From positions 22,248-86,247 of the forward strand of contig JAUCBJ010006520.1 of the NCBI GenBank assembly GCA_032718475.1: 64,000 nt of DNA, read 5' to 3'. This DNA is from Nemertoderma westbladi (lineage: Eukaryota; Xenacoelomorpha; Nemertodermatida; Nemertodermatidae). The notes under the pieces are model-generated. The model saw nothing but the letters and a program-made list of their open reading frames with translations, did no database searches and was not told where the DNA came from. Made by a program: the position numbers and the translations under genes. Shown here in pieces: positions 49,740 through 61,597 of the stretch (positions are counted from its first letter, which is position 1; each line of letters opens with the position of its first letter).

Positions 49740-50015
49740 CGGTGAACGTGAAACGTGAATCAACGACTAGTGATATCTCTTACATGTTGGTGGGATGGTT
49801 TCACTCTTACGCCCATGGTTGAACACCCATACACCTACAGCTCCTATTCCTTAACCCCCCCCACCCCCCCCCCCCCCCCCCCCCTATCCGAGGCCGGGTT
49901 CCTATATATTTGGGTTGGCACAACATTTAACGAAATTATAAGTGGTTCGGCACGGGGTCGAACCCGTGACTTCCCAGCTGGTTGACTGGTACCCAAAGTT
50001 ACTGGATAGAATCAA
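49740..50015 (-). mobile_element. Possible tRNA-derived SINE remnant
   Basis: On the minus strand the sequence CACGGGTTCGACCCCGTGCC (about 49951-49932) is a perfect T-arm with B box (GGTTCGACCCC), in a 5-bp stem. Upstream, GTCAACCAGCTGGGAAGT precedes it, as in tRNA variable and anticodon regions, but no convincing A box or acceptor stem closes. A C-run lies at 49857-49883. This is probably a decayed SINE or tRNA pseudogene, not a functional tRNA. Confidence 0.35.
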
Positions 50016-53000
50016 TCTCGTGGGTCTTTACTAATAATATCTATTATCGGGGTTTTTTGGACATTTGCTGATGGCGCTGTCGGTGCCATCGACCAAACTA
50101 CCACTACTAATACTACCGCCCTACTAATACTTTACCACCTACTGATTAACCAGAGGTTTAGGACGTAGTTTATGTGCTCTGCAAAATTAACATTAACATT
50201 TTTTTTTAATTAAAAAAAAATTTTGTAATATAGTTATAATAATTTAGTGCTAATAAGTAGCATAAAATTATTACTATTACTAAAAACATTCCTACAAACT
50301 CTTCCTACAAAGATTCGTTATATAACTAGTTATTTCGTATTTATCATTAGGATATAAATTATTGGTCAAAATTTTTTGATATTGATTATTTCCAATTTTA
50401 ATATCAAATTAATTAATTATTTTCCTATTTTTTTTTAATTAGCATTTTTCACATTTCGAAGCCAATCAAAACAGTTAGGATCAAAATTTTAAAATTCTGA
50501 CCAATACTTTTGAAGAAGATACCAGGCATGTGGTTACTCTGTCCAAATTTCATGAAAAAAATATTAAAAATCGGCAGAGGAGTAGCAGTTTAATACGTAA
50601 TTAATTAATTAAGTAGACGTAATTAGTAAATAAGTAATATTTACGTCTTTACGTAAAAGTAGCATTTTAAATTTCGTTGAAATGAAAAAATACCATTCTG
50701 AGATAATTGCCTTTAAAATTTGAACCTTCCCGCGCAAAAATTGTCTGTTAAATTGCAAGAATGTCTGTCAATATACATTATCTGTCTATCAACAAGAAAG
50801 CATAAAACCATGCTAACATTTTTGTTACGGGGGTTTTCCTGGTCGCTGATTTCATTTCTGAGGTCAGTTTTAAATTTTAATGAAAACTAGTTTGTCTGTA
50901 TATCTGTCTGTCGGTCTTTCTGACTATCCGACTATCTGTTTGTCAAATATCAGAAAAAGGCACACAATTGTTTAGCTATAGGGGTTTTCCTGGTCGCAGC
51001 CATTTCAAGTGTCAATTTTAACATTTGATGACTTCCAAATTGTCTGTTTGGCTGTCAGACTGTCGGTTATATTTTGACAGACAGACAGACAGGAATACAG
51101 ACAACCGACAAAGCTAATTTTGATTAATGACATCAGAAATGAATTCACCGACCACGAAAACCCATACAGGTAATTTTTAGACGGCTAGTATGCTTTGTAT
51201 TGACGGACAGACATACTGACGGACAAACCGATAGTAAAACGGACAGACAGCCATATCTCGTTAAGTAAGATAGATCTTCCTAAACGGTTTTCAAATTTGG
51301 AATCTTGATAAAAATCTGCATTGTGTTAACCTTCATTTCAGTCCATTTAATTTATTATCCCGTGTAATGGTTTAAATTTGAGTTATTAATTTTTATTAAT
51401 ATAATGTTAGTCGTTTAATTCTAAATATTTTTTTCAAATTCAATTCTTGTAATTTTAATTAAAATAAACTTTAAACTATTTTAAAAGTAAACTATTTTAT
51501 TCTTAAATTGTTACTTTTTCGCTCGAATATACCCCAAAATCGGGAGAAAAAGTATCACTTTTTTCCCTAGGGAAAAAAGTATCCCATAGGATTGCATTGA
51601 TTTTACTTTTTTCCGGGCGAAAAAAGTAAAGAAAAAAGTAAGTAGATAAAATATTTTTGGTGGAATTCTTTAAATTGTATTACATGTGTTAAAACAGCAT
51701 TGACGTAGAAAATGTTTACACGTAATTTAATCAAAATCCATTCACACACTGAAAAGTTATATAGTAAAATACTACAGTTAATATATTTTCTAACACTATA
51801 TCGTTCTTATTTTATTAAATAATTTAGCAACAAAAAACGTACCAAATTATGAATAAAATTACGTATTACATGGGAAAAAAACGTACAAATATTTCTTCCC
51901 AATATTCTCTCGACCATTTATTAACCTCGCTGACGCTCGGTAAATAAAATGCCTCGAGAATAGTGAAAAAAAGTTCTACTTTTTTCCCATGTAATTAATA
52001 ATTATTTTCGAACTAATTAAATTCTCAGTAACAAGTTAATTAAAACCACTTTAATTAACAAGATAACATGAAATTTCAACTTAACAACCGGTAGTTGAAC
52101 ATTTAAATTATGTGCCCACCCCACCGCCACAAAAATTTTTTTTTTTTTGGATTCTATATATTTATTTAAATATTTATTTCTATGTAAATATTTTTTTTAA
52201 TACCGATATATTGTACTGTTATCAGAGAATATGCATGGCGAATCTCTGAGAAATATCTATTGCGCCATCGAGCTTCCTGCCAATGGCGCCGCGGCCATGT
52301 GCTATGGCGCTGGCGCCACATTTAGCGCCAAAAACTGTTATTTAAAATTATTTAAAAAAATGCTAATGTTTGGATTCATTGTGACAAGACCCCATGAGAT
52401 AATAATCGAGTTCTTTAGCACCGAGAATGGCCTCGAAATATTATTTGGATTGGGTTATTTTTAACTACAAAATGTTTCAAGTTATAAAATATAAGCAGCA
52501 TAATCCCTTCAGTGAGTCCCGCAGAATGCCCAAAACCACCGACTACATTGTGTTACTTTGAGTGAAAAAAAAAACAAAGTAATACTAGTTGGTAGGATAG
52601 AAAACTAAACTACCTGTTTCATTATGGTATGGAAATTATAACTTTATTTTGTTGAGCACTATAGCGCGTTTAATTTTTATTTGAGGTATAAAAGAAACAA
52701 TTGATATGCAATGCTATAAAGTATTTTACACGCCACAGTATATAATTAACACTTGGATAAAGCGAGCCGCGAAAGGTCAGGAAACGCTATGTTTCCCAAA
52801 ATATTGGTTAACCAAAAGGTAATATAATATTGAAACAAGATTATAATATTAAAAAAAAGTACTTTTTTATTTTTACTAAACTCACGATTAAAACCGTGAA
52901 TTATTCAAAAACGGTATATGTTATGTTGGAGCTTCATCTCAGTGAATAATACATTTTTTTTACTAGTTTATCTTTTTGACTATCTTGGCCTCAAACATAT

Positions 53001-53569
53001 AATTAAGAAATTTTTATTTAGGGTAATTAATTAGCCTATATCAGTGGCAATCCATTCAGACATGTTGTTTGGCTCCTACATTACATTGGGTTTCCTTTCA
53101 GGTAAGTATATATGGGCCTTGCCAAACAATTACCTAACAACTGTACCATAGGATATTGGTTGACTTGCCAGGACGGTCCCTGTATCGTACCTTATTTGGG
53201 TTTCAACAACAATCAACAAATTCATGGATTCCTACAGTGCATTCAATTTTCAAAATTGTTTGTTGGTGTTGCGATACAACATTTTATTATTAGTAGCCCT
53301 GTTATAGTTTAATGCGCTTTCTTGCACTCACATGTTATTAGTTTCGCATCTATGCGTTTCCACAAGCGCGTGAGTTATTGAGTTAATTAGAATTTCTAAT
53401 ATTAATCTAATGTTCGTACGGAGTATTTGCATTTATTCGGTGGGAGTAGCTGATGTTTGTTTATTTTTAGTCTACGGACATGGTTACGGGACATAAATAT
53501 CGATTCGTTAAATAATTATTTTGTCGATTACTTTACTTTTCTTGACTGACAGTATTTGTTGTATTCAGC
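50016..53569. other. 3.5-kb AT-rich intergenic region with foldback structures
   Basis: No gene could be supported. Two structures stand out. One is a foldback region at 50800-51250 with (TCTG)n/(CAGA)n-rich arms. The other is the palindrome cluster at 51520-51630. A short GC-rich patch with several GGCGCC sites is at 52240-52330. A frame at 53112-53312 (66 codons) is unrecognised. Confidence 0.5.
50800..51250. repeat. Foldback element with TCTG/CAGA-rich arms
   Basis: GGGGTTTTCCTGGTCGCTGA with ATTTCATTTCTGAGGTCA (50829-50865) recurs inverted as TGACATCAGAAATGAATTCA and CCGACCACGAAAACCC (51128-51163). TGTCTGTCGGTC-type tracts (50890-50945) face GACAGACAGACAG (51078-51096) and GACGGACAGACA (51202-51255). 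It is probably a non-autonomous element with a long imperfect stem. Confidence 0.5.
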
Positions 53570-53786
53570 ATGGCCGATGAGAGCCCCACTGAACAAGGCA
53601 ATGATGAAAAAGAAGAAACAGTTAGAACAAGCGAATCTGTAGGGTTGGGATTCGTACGACTGCTAGAATACGAACACAGTGCTAAACTCACTGAAGTTGT
53701 TGATATTACCTTTAACGACCTCAACAACACTTACGTCTTCCTTGATACCAGAGGGATCACTACCTGGAAATGGAACTTCTTGACAG
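53570..53786 (+). CDS. WD-repeat-like protein, exon 1
   Basis: Starts at ATG 53570 (MADESPTEQGNDEKEE) with an in-frame TGA about 27 bases upstream. A charged, probably disordered N-terminus of about 25 residues precedes GLGFVRLLEYEHSAKLTEVV, then DITFNDLNNTYVFLDTRGIT and TWKWN. The last part has the beta-propeller blade pattern (D-x-T-F/hydrophobic run/D-x-x-G-x-x-x-W). The exon ends ACAG at the strong donor GTGAGT (53787), splitting an Asp codon (G/AC). The intron begins with a minisatellite that copies this donor. I do not recognise the ortholog; a large WD protein of the WDR87/WDR97 kind is one possibility. Confidence 0.75.
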
Positions 53787-54950
53787 GTGAGTGTGATGGT
53801 CTCACACACGACTTAGAGTTGAGGAGACAGGTGAGTGTGATGGTCTCACACACGACTTAGAGTTGAGGAGACAGGTGAGTGTGATGGTCTCACACACGAC
53901 TTAGAGTTGAGGAGACAGGTGAGTGTGATGGTCTCACACACGACTTAGAGTTGAGGAGACAGGTGAGTGTGATGGTCTCACACACGACTTAGAGTTGAGG
54001 AGACAGGTGAGTGTGATGGTCTCACACACGACTTAGAGTTGAGGAGTCAGGTGAGTGTGATGGTCTCACACACGACTTAGAGTTGAGGAGACAGGTGAGT
54101 GTCATGGTCGACTTAGAGTTGAGGAGACAGGTGAGTGTGATGGTCTCACACACGACTTAGAGTTGAGGAGACAGGTGAGTGTGATGGTCGACTTAGAGTT
54201 GAGGAGACAGGTGAGTGTGATGGTCTCACACACGACTTAGAGTTGAGGAGACAGGTGAGTGTGATGGTCTCACATACGACTTAGAGTTGAGGAGACAGGT
54301 GAGTGTGATGGTCTCACACACAACTTAGAGTTGAGGATACAGGTGAGTGTGATGGTCTCACACACAACTTAGAGTTGAGGATACAGGTGAGTGTGATGGT
54401 CTCACACACGACTTAGAGTTGAGGATATAGGTGAGTGTGATGGTCTCACACACGACTTAGAGTTGAGGAGACAGGTGAGTGTGATGGTCTCACACACAAC
54501 TTAGAGTTGAGGATACAGGTGAGTGTGATGGTCTCACACACAACTTAGAGTTGAGGAGACAGGTGAGTGTGATGGTCTCACACACGACTTAGAGTTGAGG
54601 AGACAGGTGAGTGTGATGGTCTCACACACGACTTAGAGTTGATGAGACAGGTGAGTGTGATGGTCTCACACACGGAGTTGAGGAGACAGGTGAGTGTGAT
54701 GGTCTCACACACGACTTAGAGTTGAGGAGACAGGTGAGTGTGATGGTCTCACACACGACTTAGAGTTGAGGAGACAGGTGAGTGTGATGGTCTCACACAC
54801 GACTTAGAGTTGAGGAGACAGGTGAGTGTGATGGTCTCACACACGACTTAGAGTTGAGGAGTCAGGTGAGTGTGATGGTCTCACACACGACTTAGAGTTG
54901 AGGAGTCAGGTGAATGTGATGGTCTCACACACGACTTAGAGTTGAGGATA
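53787..54950. repeat. 44-bp minisatellite starting exactly at a strong 5' splice site
   Basis: About 26 units with a 44-bp period (ACAGGTGAGTGTGATGGTCT, then CACACACGACTTAGAGTTGA and GGAG) begin at the exon 1/intron 1 boundary of the WD-like gene. Every unit carries ACAG/GTGAGT, a near-perfect consensus donor, and shorter units (for example near 54108 and 54188, lacking CTCACACA) keep it too. 44 is not a multiple of three, so use of successive donors changes the frame. Retention of the intron gives a stop at about 53860. Confidence 0.96.
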
Positions 54951-55277
54951 CCTAATGTTCAATTGGGGTACTTCATCCATCAAATTGTTTTACAAATTTG
55001 TGAAAATTATTTTTCACAAATATTTTGAGGATATGGCCATTAATAGTTTATATGGAAGGAAACGTTTGGACTATTGAAATTATAGTTTGTTATTTTCTTT
55101 GTTTTTTTAATAAAAGAATGCGAAGTGGGATCCTTTACTATTGCACAGTAATAGAGTATATTATTCGCCATTGTACAATCCCAATTTTTTAATAATTGTT
55201 AGGAACAAAACTAATTATAGTGGAACCAATACATATAATTAATAATTATGTTGTTTAGTTAAATGTTATTATTTCAG

Positions 55278-55420
55278 ACGCTCAAGAGATCGATAGAGCC
55301 TATTCGTACCCGAAGTATAAATTCCTTCTGTTGAAACGAATTATATACGCGAGGAAACACAACACCTATTTCTGTCTCAGCAACGACTATTCCATCAAAG
55401 TCCTTAATAGAGACTTTAAG
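55278..55420 (+). CDS. WD-repeat-like protein, exon 2
   Basis: Acceptor TTTCAG at 55277, donor AAG/GTGAGT at 55421. It continues the frame as D(split)AQEIDRAYSYPKYKFLLL, then RKHNTYFCLSNDYSIKVLNR and DFK. The pattern of a short hydrophobic strand, Cys/Ser, DYSIKV and an Asn/Asp turn is that of WD40 blade strands. It is in phase with exon 3. Confidence 0.75.
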
Positions 55421-55838
55421 GTGAGTTATTATTTATTGAATTCATTAATTAGTTTTTTTTTAATCAGACGTTTCTCATGCAATATGTTGTACATCCATGC
55501 CACAGTTGACAACACCAACTACGCCTTGCATATTATCATTTACGGGATCTATAGATTAATTAATTATTTAAATATGTATCCTCATTAATAATCAATAATT
55601 ATTGTACGCCTCACATTCATTAGTTTTTTTTTATGTTTTTTTAAAAGTTGGCGGCATAAAATTTATTGTTATTTAGATGACAATTTATTAAATAATATTT
55701 ATTTCATGAACATGACGTCAGTAGTTATTATATTAGAATATTAAAATATTACTTAGCGACGAATCCAGTGTAAGATTCGTAGAGATGTAAAGACACTAGG
55801 TACAGTAATACAATATAATTGGGGTGATTTTCCCACAG

Positions 55839-55968
55839 GAAACATTTAGTGTTCCTTCTGAACAATGTCCGGTGTCTCAGCTCAGTTACAACAGTTCCAT
55901 CGGGTATCTCATCAGCTGCGGTCCTTTGGGGACGCATATTTGGGATTTCCAGCGAGTGAAAACGCAAG
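55839..55968 (+). CDS. WD-repeat-like protein, exon 3 (gene continues beyond recognition)
   Basis: Acceptor TTCCCACAG at 55838, donor CAAG/GTATGT at 55969. It translates ETFSVPSEQCPVSQLSYNSS, then IGYLISCGPLGTHIWDFQRV. The end (GTHIWDFQR) is a WD-type blade terminus. Joined to exons 1-2 it forms about 163 continuous residues. Later exons were not found; the sequence after the donor is LINE and minisatellite DNA up to at least 57.7 kb, so the gene probably continues past a long intron, possibly outside the window. Confidence 0.75.
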
Positions 55969-56009
55969 GTATGTATATAGATTTATTTATACATTATGTA
56001 AAAACAATA

Positions 56010-56550
56010 ACAAATACACCAAACAATGTACCGGTATAAAGGTATTGTCCAACATAACATATAGGATTACCCCTAAAGCTTTCCCGCTTATTTCCAAGGG
56101 GGTCCTTTATGTTACTTGGTTACAAATACAATATTACACTACGCTAACCTAAAACCAATATAAACGTAATTACACTATGTACTTGTACAACTTTACCGAG
56201 AGCGTGACAATGTCCGACTCAACGATAAAGATGTAATATACAGAACAATTTATTATAAAACGTAATTACAGTATAAATAGTAAATAATTAATAAACTAAT
56301 AACTTACTGTAGGACTATTGTATCTATTTTTACATTGCACACGGAGATGAGATTTAACTGCAGATTTAAAAGAATGTTGATTATCTAGGTTTTTAATTTC
56401 ATTAGGCAGAGCGTACCAATTTTTAATGCCGTTAAAAAAGAAAGTATCAGATTCGAAGGATTTACAATTCGGGAGGTAGAAGTTTGAAGCACTAGCTCTG
56501 GTACTGTAAGAGTGTGTATCGCGTACTCTGTTGAATTTTTGTTTTAGGTA
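56010..56550 (-). pseudogene. 5'-truncated LINE: ORF C-terminus and 3' UTR
   Basis: The minus-strand frame ending at 56296 reads LKQKFNRVRDTHSYSTRASA, then FFFNGIKNWYALPNEIKNLD and SFKSAVKSHL. This is the classic C-terminal tail of CR1/RTE-type reverse-transcriptase polyproteins (T-R-..-G-x-x-x-W-x-x-L-P-x-x-I). The downstream 3' UTR (56290-56020) matches the LINE end at 8603-8915. The ORF tail is intact but everything 5' of it is replaced by the 31-bp minisatellite. Confidence 0.75.
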
Positions 56551-57705
56551 ATATGTATATATGTACGCAGCTTGAGAAAGAGAAGGTTTGTATGTACGTA
56601 GCTTGAGACACGGAAGGTTTGTATGTACGCAGCTTGAGAAAGGGAAGGTGTGTATGTACGTAGCTTGAGACACGGAAGGTGTGTATGTACGCAGCTTGAG
56701 AAACGGAAGGTTTGTATGTACGTAGCTTGAGAAACGGAAGGTTTGTATGTACGTAGCTTGAGAAACGGAAGGTTTGTATGTACGTAGCTAGAGAAACGGA
56801 AGGTTTGTATGTACGTAGCTTGAGACACGGAAGGTGTGTATGTACGCAGCTTGAGAAACGGAAGGTTTGTATGTACGTAGCTTGAGAAACGGAAGGTTTG
56901 TATGTACGTAGCTTGAGAAACGGAAGGTTTGTATGTACGTAGCTTGAGAAAAGGAAGGTTTGTATGTACGTAGCTTGAGAAACGGAAGGTTTGTATGTAC
57001 GTAGCTTGAGAAACGGAAGGTGTGTATGTACGTAGCTTGAGAAACGGAAGGTTTGTATGTACGTAGCTTGAGAAACGGAAGGTTTGTATGTACGTAGCTT
57101 GAGAAACGGAAGGTGTGTATGTACGTAGCTTGAGAAACGGAAGGTGTGTATGTACGTAGCTTGAGAAACTGAAGGTGTGTATGTACGTAGCTTGAGAAAC
57201 GGAAGGTTTGTATGTACGTAGCTTGAGAAACGGAAGGTTTGTATGTACGTAGCTTGAGAAACGGAAGGTTTATATGTACGTAGCTTGAGACACGGAAGGT
57301 GTGTATGTACGTAGCTTGAGAAACGGAAGGTTTGTATGTACGTAGCTTGAGAAACGGAAGGTTTGTATGTACGTAGCTTGAGAAACGGAAGGTTTGTATG
57401 TACGTAGCTTGAGACACGGAAGGTGTGTAGTGTATGTATGTAGCTTGAGAAACGGAAGGTTTGTATGTACGTAGCTTGAGAAACGGAAGGTTTGTATGTA
57501 CGTAGCTTGAGAAACGGAAGGTGTGTATGTACGTAGCTTGAGAAACGGAAGGTTTGTATGTACGTAGCTTGAGAAACGGAAGGTTTGTATGTACGTAGCT
57601 TGAGAAACGGAAGGTGTGTATGTACGTAGCTTGAGAAACGGAAGGTTTGTATGTACGTAGCTTGAGAAACGGAAGGTTTGTATGTACGTAGCTTGAGAAA
57701 TGTAG
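56550..57705. repeat. 31-bp minisatellite, about 37 copies, open in all three minus frames
   Basis: 31-bp unit (TATGTACGTAGCTTGAGAAA, then CGGAAGGTTTG). On the minus strand the unit has no stop in any frame, so reading cycles through the frames with a 31-residue super-period over 411 codons (FLKLRTYKPSVSQATYIQTF and so on). It starts directly at the 5' truncation point of the LINE fragment. Confidence 0.95.
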
Positions 57706-58090
57706 TAACTTTACGTAGGATTACCACCGGTATCCTAGCTTATTCCAAGGCGTGAAATATTTGTTATTCTTTCAGTATTGTGGGTTATTATATTTTACAA
57801 GTGACCCTTTAATCCATTATGTTCTTATGAATTAAAGGTCCATTATGTGTTCTCCGCCTCCATTATCTGCTCCCCCCCCCCCCCCCCCCCCCATAAATCA
57901 TAAATTTGTATCTATATTATTTCGTATATATACATGAGATCTTCTGATAATCAGGTTGTGTTTCGGAATTCTGCAGTCTCTACCGATATCAACACAGGTC
58001 CATATTCAGATATAGACATATTATATTCTGACATATATTCTGAAATACAGAAGAGTATAGACCATATTTTATTTCGTCTGAAATGCCTCT
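57706..58090. other. Spacer with C-run
   Basis: No gene. A run of about 20 C is at 57871-57892. The segment near 58070-58106 ends in GTGGGGCGAGCCACG, a block shared with 35390 and 61600. Confidence 0.5.
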
Positions 58091-59240
58091 TGTGGGGCGA
58101 GCCACGAAGTTGGCGGAGCCTTAGCGAATTGACACTGTTAGGGGGTGGGTCAATTTATGCAAATAGTTGTCGTCGTCGTCGTCGTCGTTGTCGTCGTCGT
58201 CGTCGTCGTCGTCGTTACGATTTTGACATGCTAATAACTTTGTCGGATTTAAAGCTGCCAAGTTGAAAATTTGTAGGTATCAATATGAGCAAAAGTTGAG
58301 ATTTTTGAGAGACTTTCAGACACCATCAGTGCAATGGTCTCCCGCTAGAGGGCCACATGTCTAAACATTAAATGCCCTCCCATTTCTTTGCTTTTAATCC
58401 GTTTAAGCTGAAACTTGGCAGATATGTATTAGACCATTAGCTGTGACTTTCAAAGGAGGCGAATCCATCTGCAGTTCTCCAGTCTGCCGCTAGAGGGCCA
58501 AAGGTCTGAAAGTGAAATCGTTGTCGTCGTTACGATTTTGACATGCTAATAACTTTGTCGGATTTAAAGCTGCCAAGTTGAAAATTTCTAGGTATCAATA
58601 TGAGCTAAAGTTGAGATTTTTGAGAGACTTTCAGACACCATCAGTGCAATGGTCTCCCGCTAGAGGGCCACATGTCTAAACATTAAATGCCCTCCCATTT
58701 CTTTGCTTTTAATCCGTTTAAGCTGAAACTTGGCAGATATGTATTAGACCATTAGCTGTGACTTTCAAAGGAGGCGAATCCATCTGCAGTTCTCCAGTCT
58801 GCCGCTAGAGGGCCAAAGGTCTGAAAGTGAAATCGTTGTCGTCGTTACGATTTTGACATGCTAATAACTTTGTCGAATTTAAAGCTGCCAAGTTGAAAAT
58901 TTGTTTTGTTGAAAATCAGTTCAACAGTCACCCGCTATAGGACTACTTTATGCCTGAAAGTGAATAGATTCTCCCGTCTCATTGATTTTAATCAGTTTAA
59001 CCTGAATCTTGCCATATATTCTGGACCACATGCTGCGTCTTTGTGGGGGGGGGGGGGGGGGGGGGAGATTTAATCGGTCTGCCGCTATACGACGAAATTT
59101 CTGAAAGTGAGATCCGTCTCTCATTTCGTTATCCGTTATTCAAGATGAAACTTGGCCGATGTACGTATGTACTATTCATCCATAGGCTGTGTCTTTGTGG
59201 GGCTGGAGACCCTAATCCATCTTCAGTTCTCACTATACCG
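58091..59240 (+). repeat. Dispersed repeat with 315-bp tandem periods and GTC microsatellite
   Basis: It begins GTGGGGCGAGCCACGAAG, followed by a (GTC)n tract (58168-58215). The block TACGATTTTGACATGCTAAT starts at 58216, 58531 and 58846, an exact 315-bp spacing; the first two units are nearly identical and the third diverges after about 60 bp. Each unit has GCCGCTAGAGGGCC-type and CTCCCGCTAGAGGGCCACAT motifs. A G-run lies at 59045-59065. A diverged copy of the same family is at 61598-62160. Coding potential is not supported. Confidence 0.85.
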
Positions 59241-59504
59241 CTAGAGTCAGAAATGTCTGAATAGAAATGAAAGAGGTAAAAAGTGATTAGGCGAAATCTG
59301 CTTAAAATTTGCTAATACAGTAATACTTTCGAATTAGTACTTAAATTAAATTTAAGTCACGTGCTGCGTGAAGGCCCCACTTCGTGTATATATATGTATG
59401 ATGAAATACCTCCTACTCCACTGTACTTCTCCGCGCTAGCAGAACTAAGAAATCTGACTTGCCACGGCATAACTTGTTCTCACTGTTGAAACAGCCCAGT
59501 GCAT

Positions 59505-59585
59505 GCCGGCACAGCATTCTCAATATAAGTGTAATATTAGATAATGCAACTTCAATGCAGCATGTCAATTAGTTTAGTAGTAGTA
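59505..59585 (+). repeat. Third, diverged copy of the CAGCATTCT dispersed repeat
   Basis: GCCGGCACAGCATTCT, then CAATGCAGCATG and a TAGTAGTAGTA end correspond to 2551-2612 and 3161-3219, with an insertion of about 20 bp in the middle. Confidence 0.5.
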
Positions 59586-59644
59586 AATATACAGGTCTGT
59601 GTGAGTCTATCTCAAATATAACGAGAGTGCCAAGTCAATCGTCC

Positions 59645-61392
59645 GTATTACACTACAGTGTACTCTTACTTTCCTCCGCATTACACTACAGTGGACTCTT
59701 ACTTTCCTCCGCATTACTCTACAGTGGACTCTTACTTTCCTCCGTATTACACTACAGTGGACTCTTACTTTCCACCGCATTACACTACAGTTGACTCTTA
59801 CTTTCCTCCGCATTACACTACAGTGGACTCTTACTTTCCTCCGCATTACACTACAGTGGACTCTTACTTTCCTCCGCATTACACTACAGTAGACTCTTAC
59901 TTTCCTCCGTATTACACTACAGTGAACTCTTACTTTCCTCCGTATTACACTACAGTGGACTCTTACTTTCCTCCGCATTACACTACAGTGGACTCTTACT
60001 TTCCTCCGCATTACACTACAGTGGACTCTTACTTTCCTCCGCATTACACTACAGTAGACTCTTACTTTCCTCCGTATTACACTACAGTGAACTCTTACTT
60101 TCCTCCGTATTACACTACAGTGGACTCTTACTTTCCTCCGCATTACACTACAGTGGACTCTTACTTTCCTCCCGATTACACTACAGTGGACTCTTACTTT
60201 CCTCCGTATTACACTACAGTGGACTCTTACTTTCCTCCGTATTACACTACAGTGGACTCTTACTTTCCTCCGTATTACACTACAGTGGACTGTTACTTTC
60301 CACCGCATTACACTACAGTGAACTCTTAATTTCCTCCGTATTACACTACAGTGGACTCTTACTTTCCTCCCGATTACACTACAGTGGACTCTTACTTTCC
60401 TCCGTATTACACTACAGTGGACTCTTACTTTCCTCCGCATTACACTACAGTGGACTCTTACTTTCCTCCGTATTACACTACAGTGGACTCTTACTTTCCT
60501 CCGCATTACACTACAGTGGACTCTTACTTTCCTCCGCATTACACTACAGTGGACTCTTACTTTCCTCCGTATTACACTACAGTGGACTCTTACTTTCCTC
60601 CGTATTACACTACAGTGAACTCTTACTTTCCACCGCATTACACTACAGTGGACTCTTACTTTCCACCGCATTACACTACAGTGGACTCTTACTTTCCTCC
60701 GTATTACACTACAGTGAACTCTTAATTTCCTCCGTATTACACTACAGTGTACTCTTACTTTCCTCCGTATTACACTACAGTAGACTCTTACTTTCCTCCG
60801 TATTACACTACAGTGAACTCTTACTTTCCACCGCATTACACTACAGTGGACTCTTACTTTCCACCGCATTACACTACAGTGGACTCTTACTTTCCTTCGT
60901 ATTACACTACAGTGAACTCTTAATTTCCTCCGTATTACACTACAGTGTACTCTTACTTTCCTCCGTATTACACTACAGTGTACTCTTACTTTCCTCCGTA
61001 TTACACTACAGTGGACTCTTACTTTCCTCCGTATTACACTACAGTGGACTCTTACTTTCCTCCGCATTACACTACAGTGTACTCTTACTTTCCTCCGTAT
61101 TACACTACAGTGGACTCTTACTTTCCTCCGCATTACACTACAGAGGACTCTTACTTTCCTCCGCATTACTCTACAGTGTACTCTTACTTTCCTCCGCATT
61201 ACACTACAGTGGACTCTTACTTTCCTCCGTATTACACTACAGTGGACTCTTACTTTCCTCCGCATTACACTACAGTGGACTCTTACTTTCCTCCGCATTA
61301 CTCTACAGTGTACTCTTACTTTCCTCCGTATTACACTACAGTGGACTCTTACTTTCCTCCGTATTACACTACAGTGGACTCTTACTTTCCTA
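59645..61392. repeat. 33-bp minisatellite, about 53 copies, open on both strands
   Basis: 33-bp unit (GTGGACTCTTACTTTCCTCC, then GTATTACACTACA), with variants CGCATTAC, GTGTACTC, GTAGACTC and GTGAACTC. 33 bp is 11 codons: plus reads VDSYFPPHYTT, minus reads MRRKVRVHCSV through 563 codons without a stop. No splice or homology evidence is seen. It is a simple array with coding appearance. Confidence 0.95.
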
Positions 61393-61597
61393 TGCCCACC
61401 AGTGCCGCAGATAGATTAAGTCATTTTTTATTCACATCCAACTGTATTTAATATTAAATTGCAGTTTGTCAGATTGTTTTCTTATAATATGAAGCTCTTT
61501 ATTAATACTTATTGTTTGTTACTAAGACTTGCACTAGGATATACTAGGAACCATCCTATATGGAGCCCTTTATAAATCATATTACATTGTTTTCAGT
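61393..61597. other. Short spacer
   Basis: No feature beyond AT-rich unique sequence. Confidence 0.4.

Noticed and set aside
49905-50010. Functional tRNA gene on the minus strand
   Set aside because: T-arm and B box are good, but no acceptor stem, D-arm or A box completes the cloverleaf; treated as a SINE or tRNA remnant.
52231-52464. 77-codon frame with GC-rich start
   Set aside because: No recognisable motif, no splice evidence, and the end is AT-rich read-through.
59607-61451. 563-codon minus-strand frame and plus-strand frames as proteins
   Set aside because: Explained by the 33-bp unit; both strands are open and the final few unique codons show no coding features.
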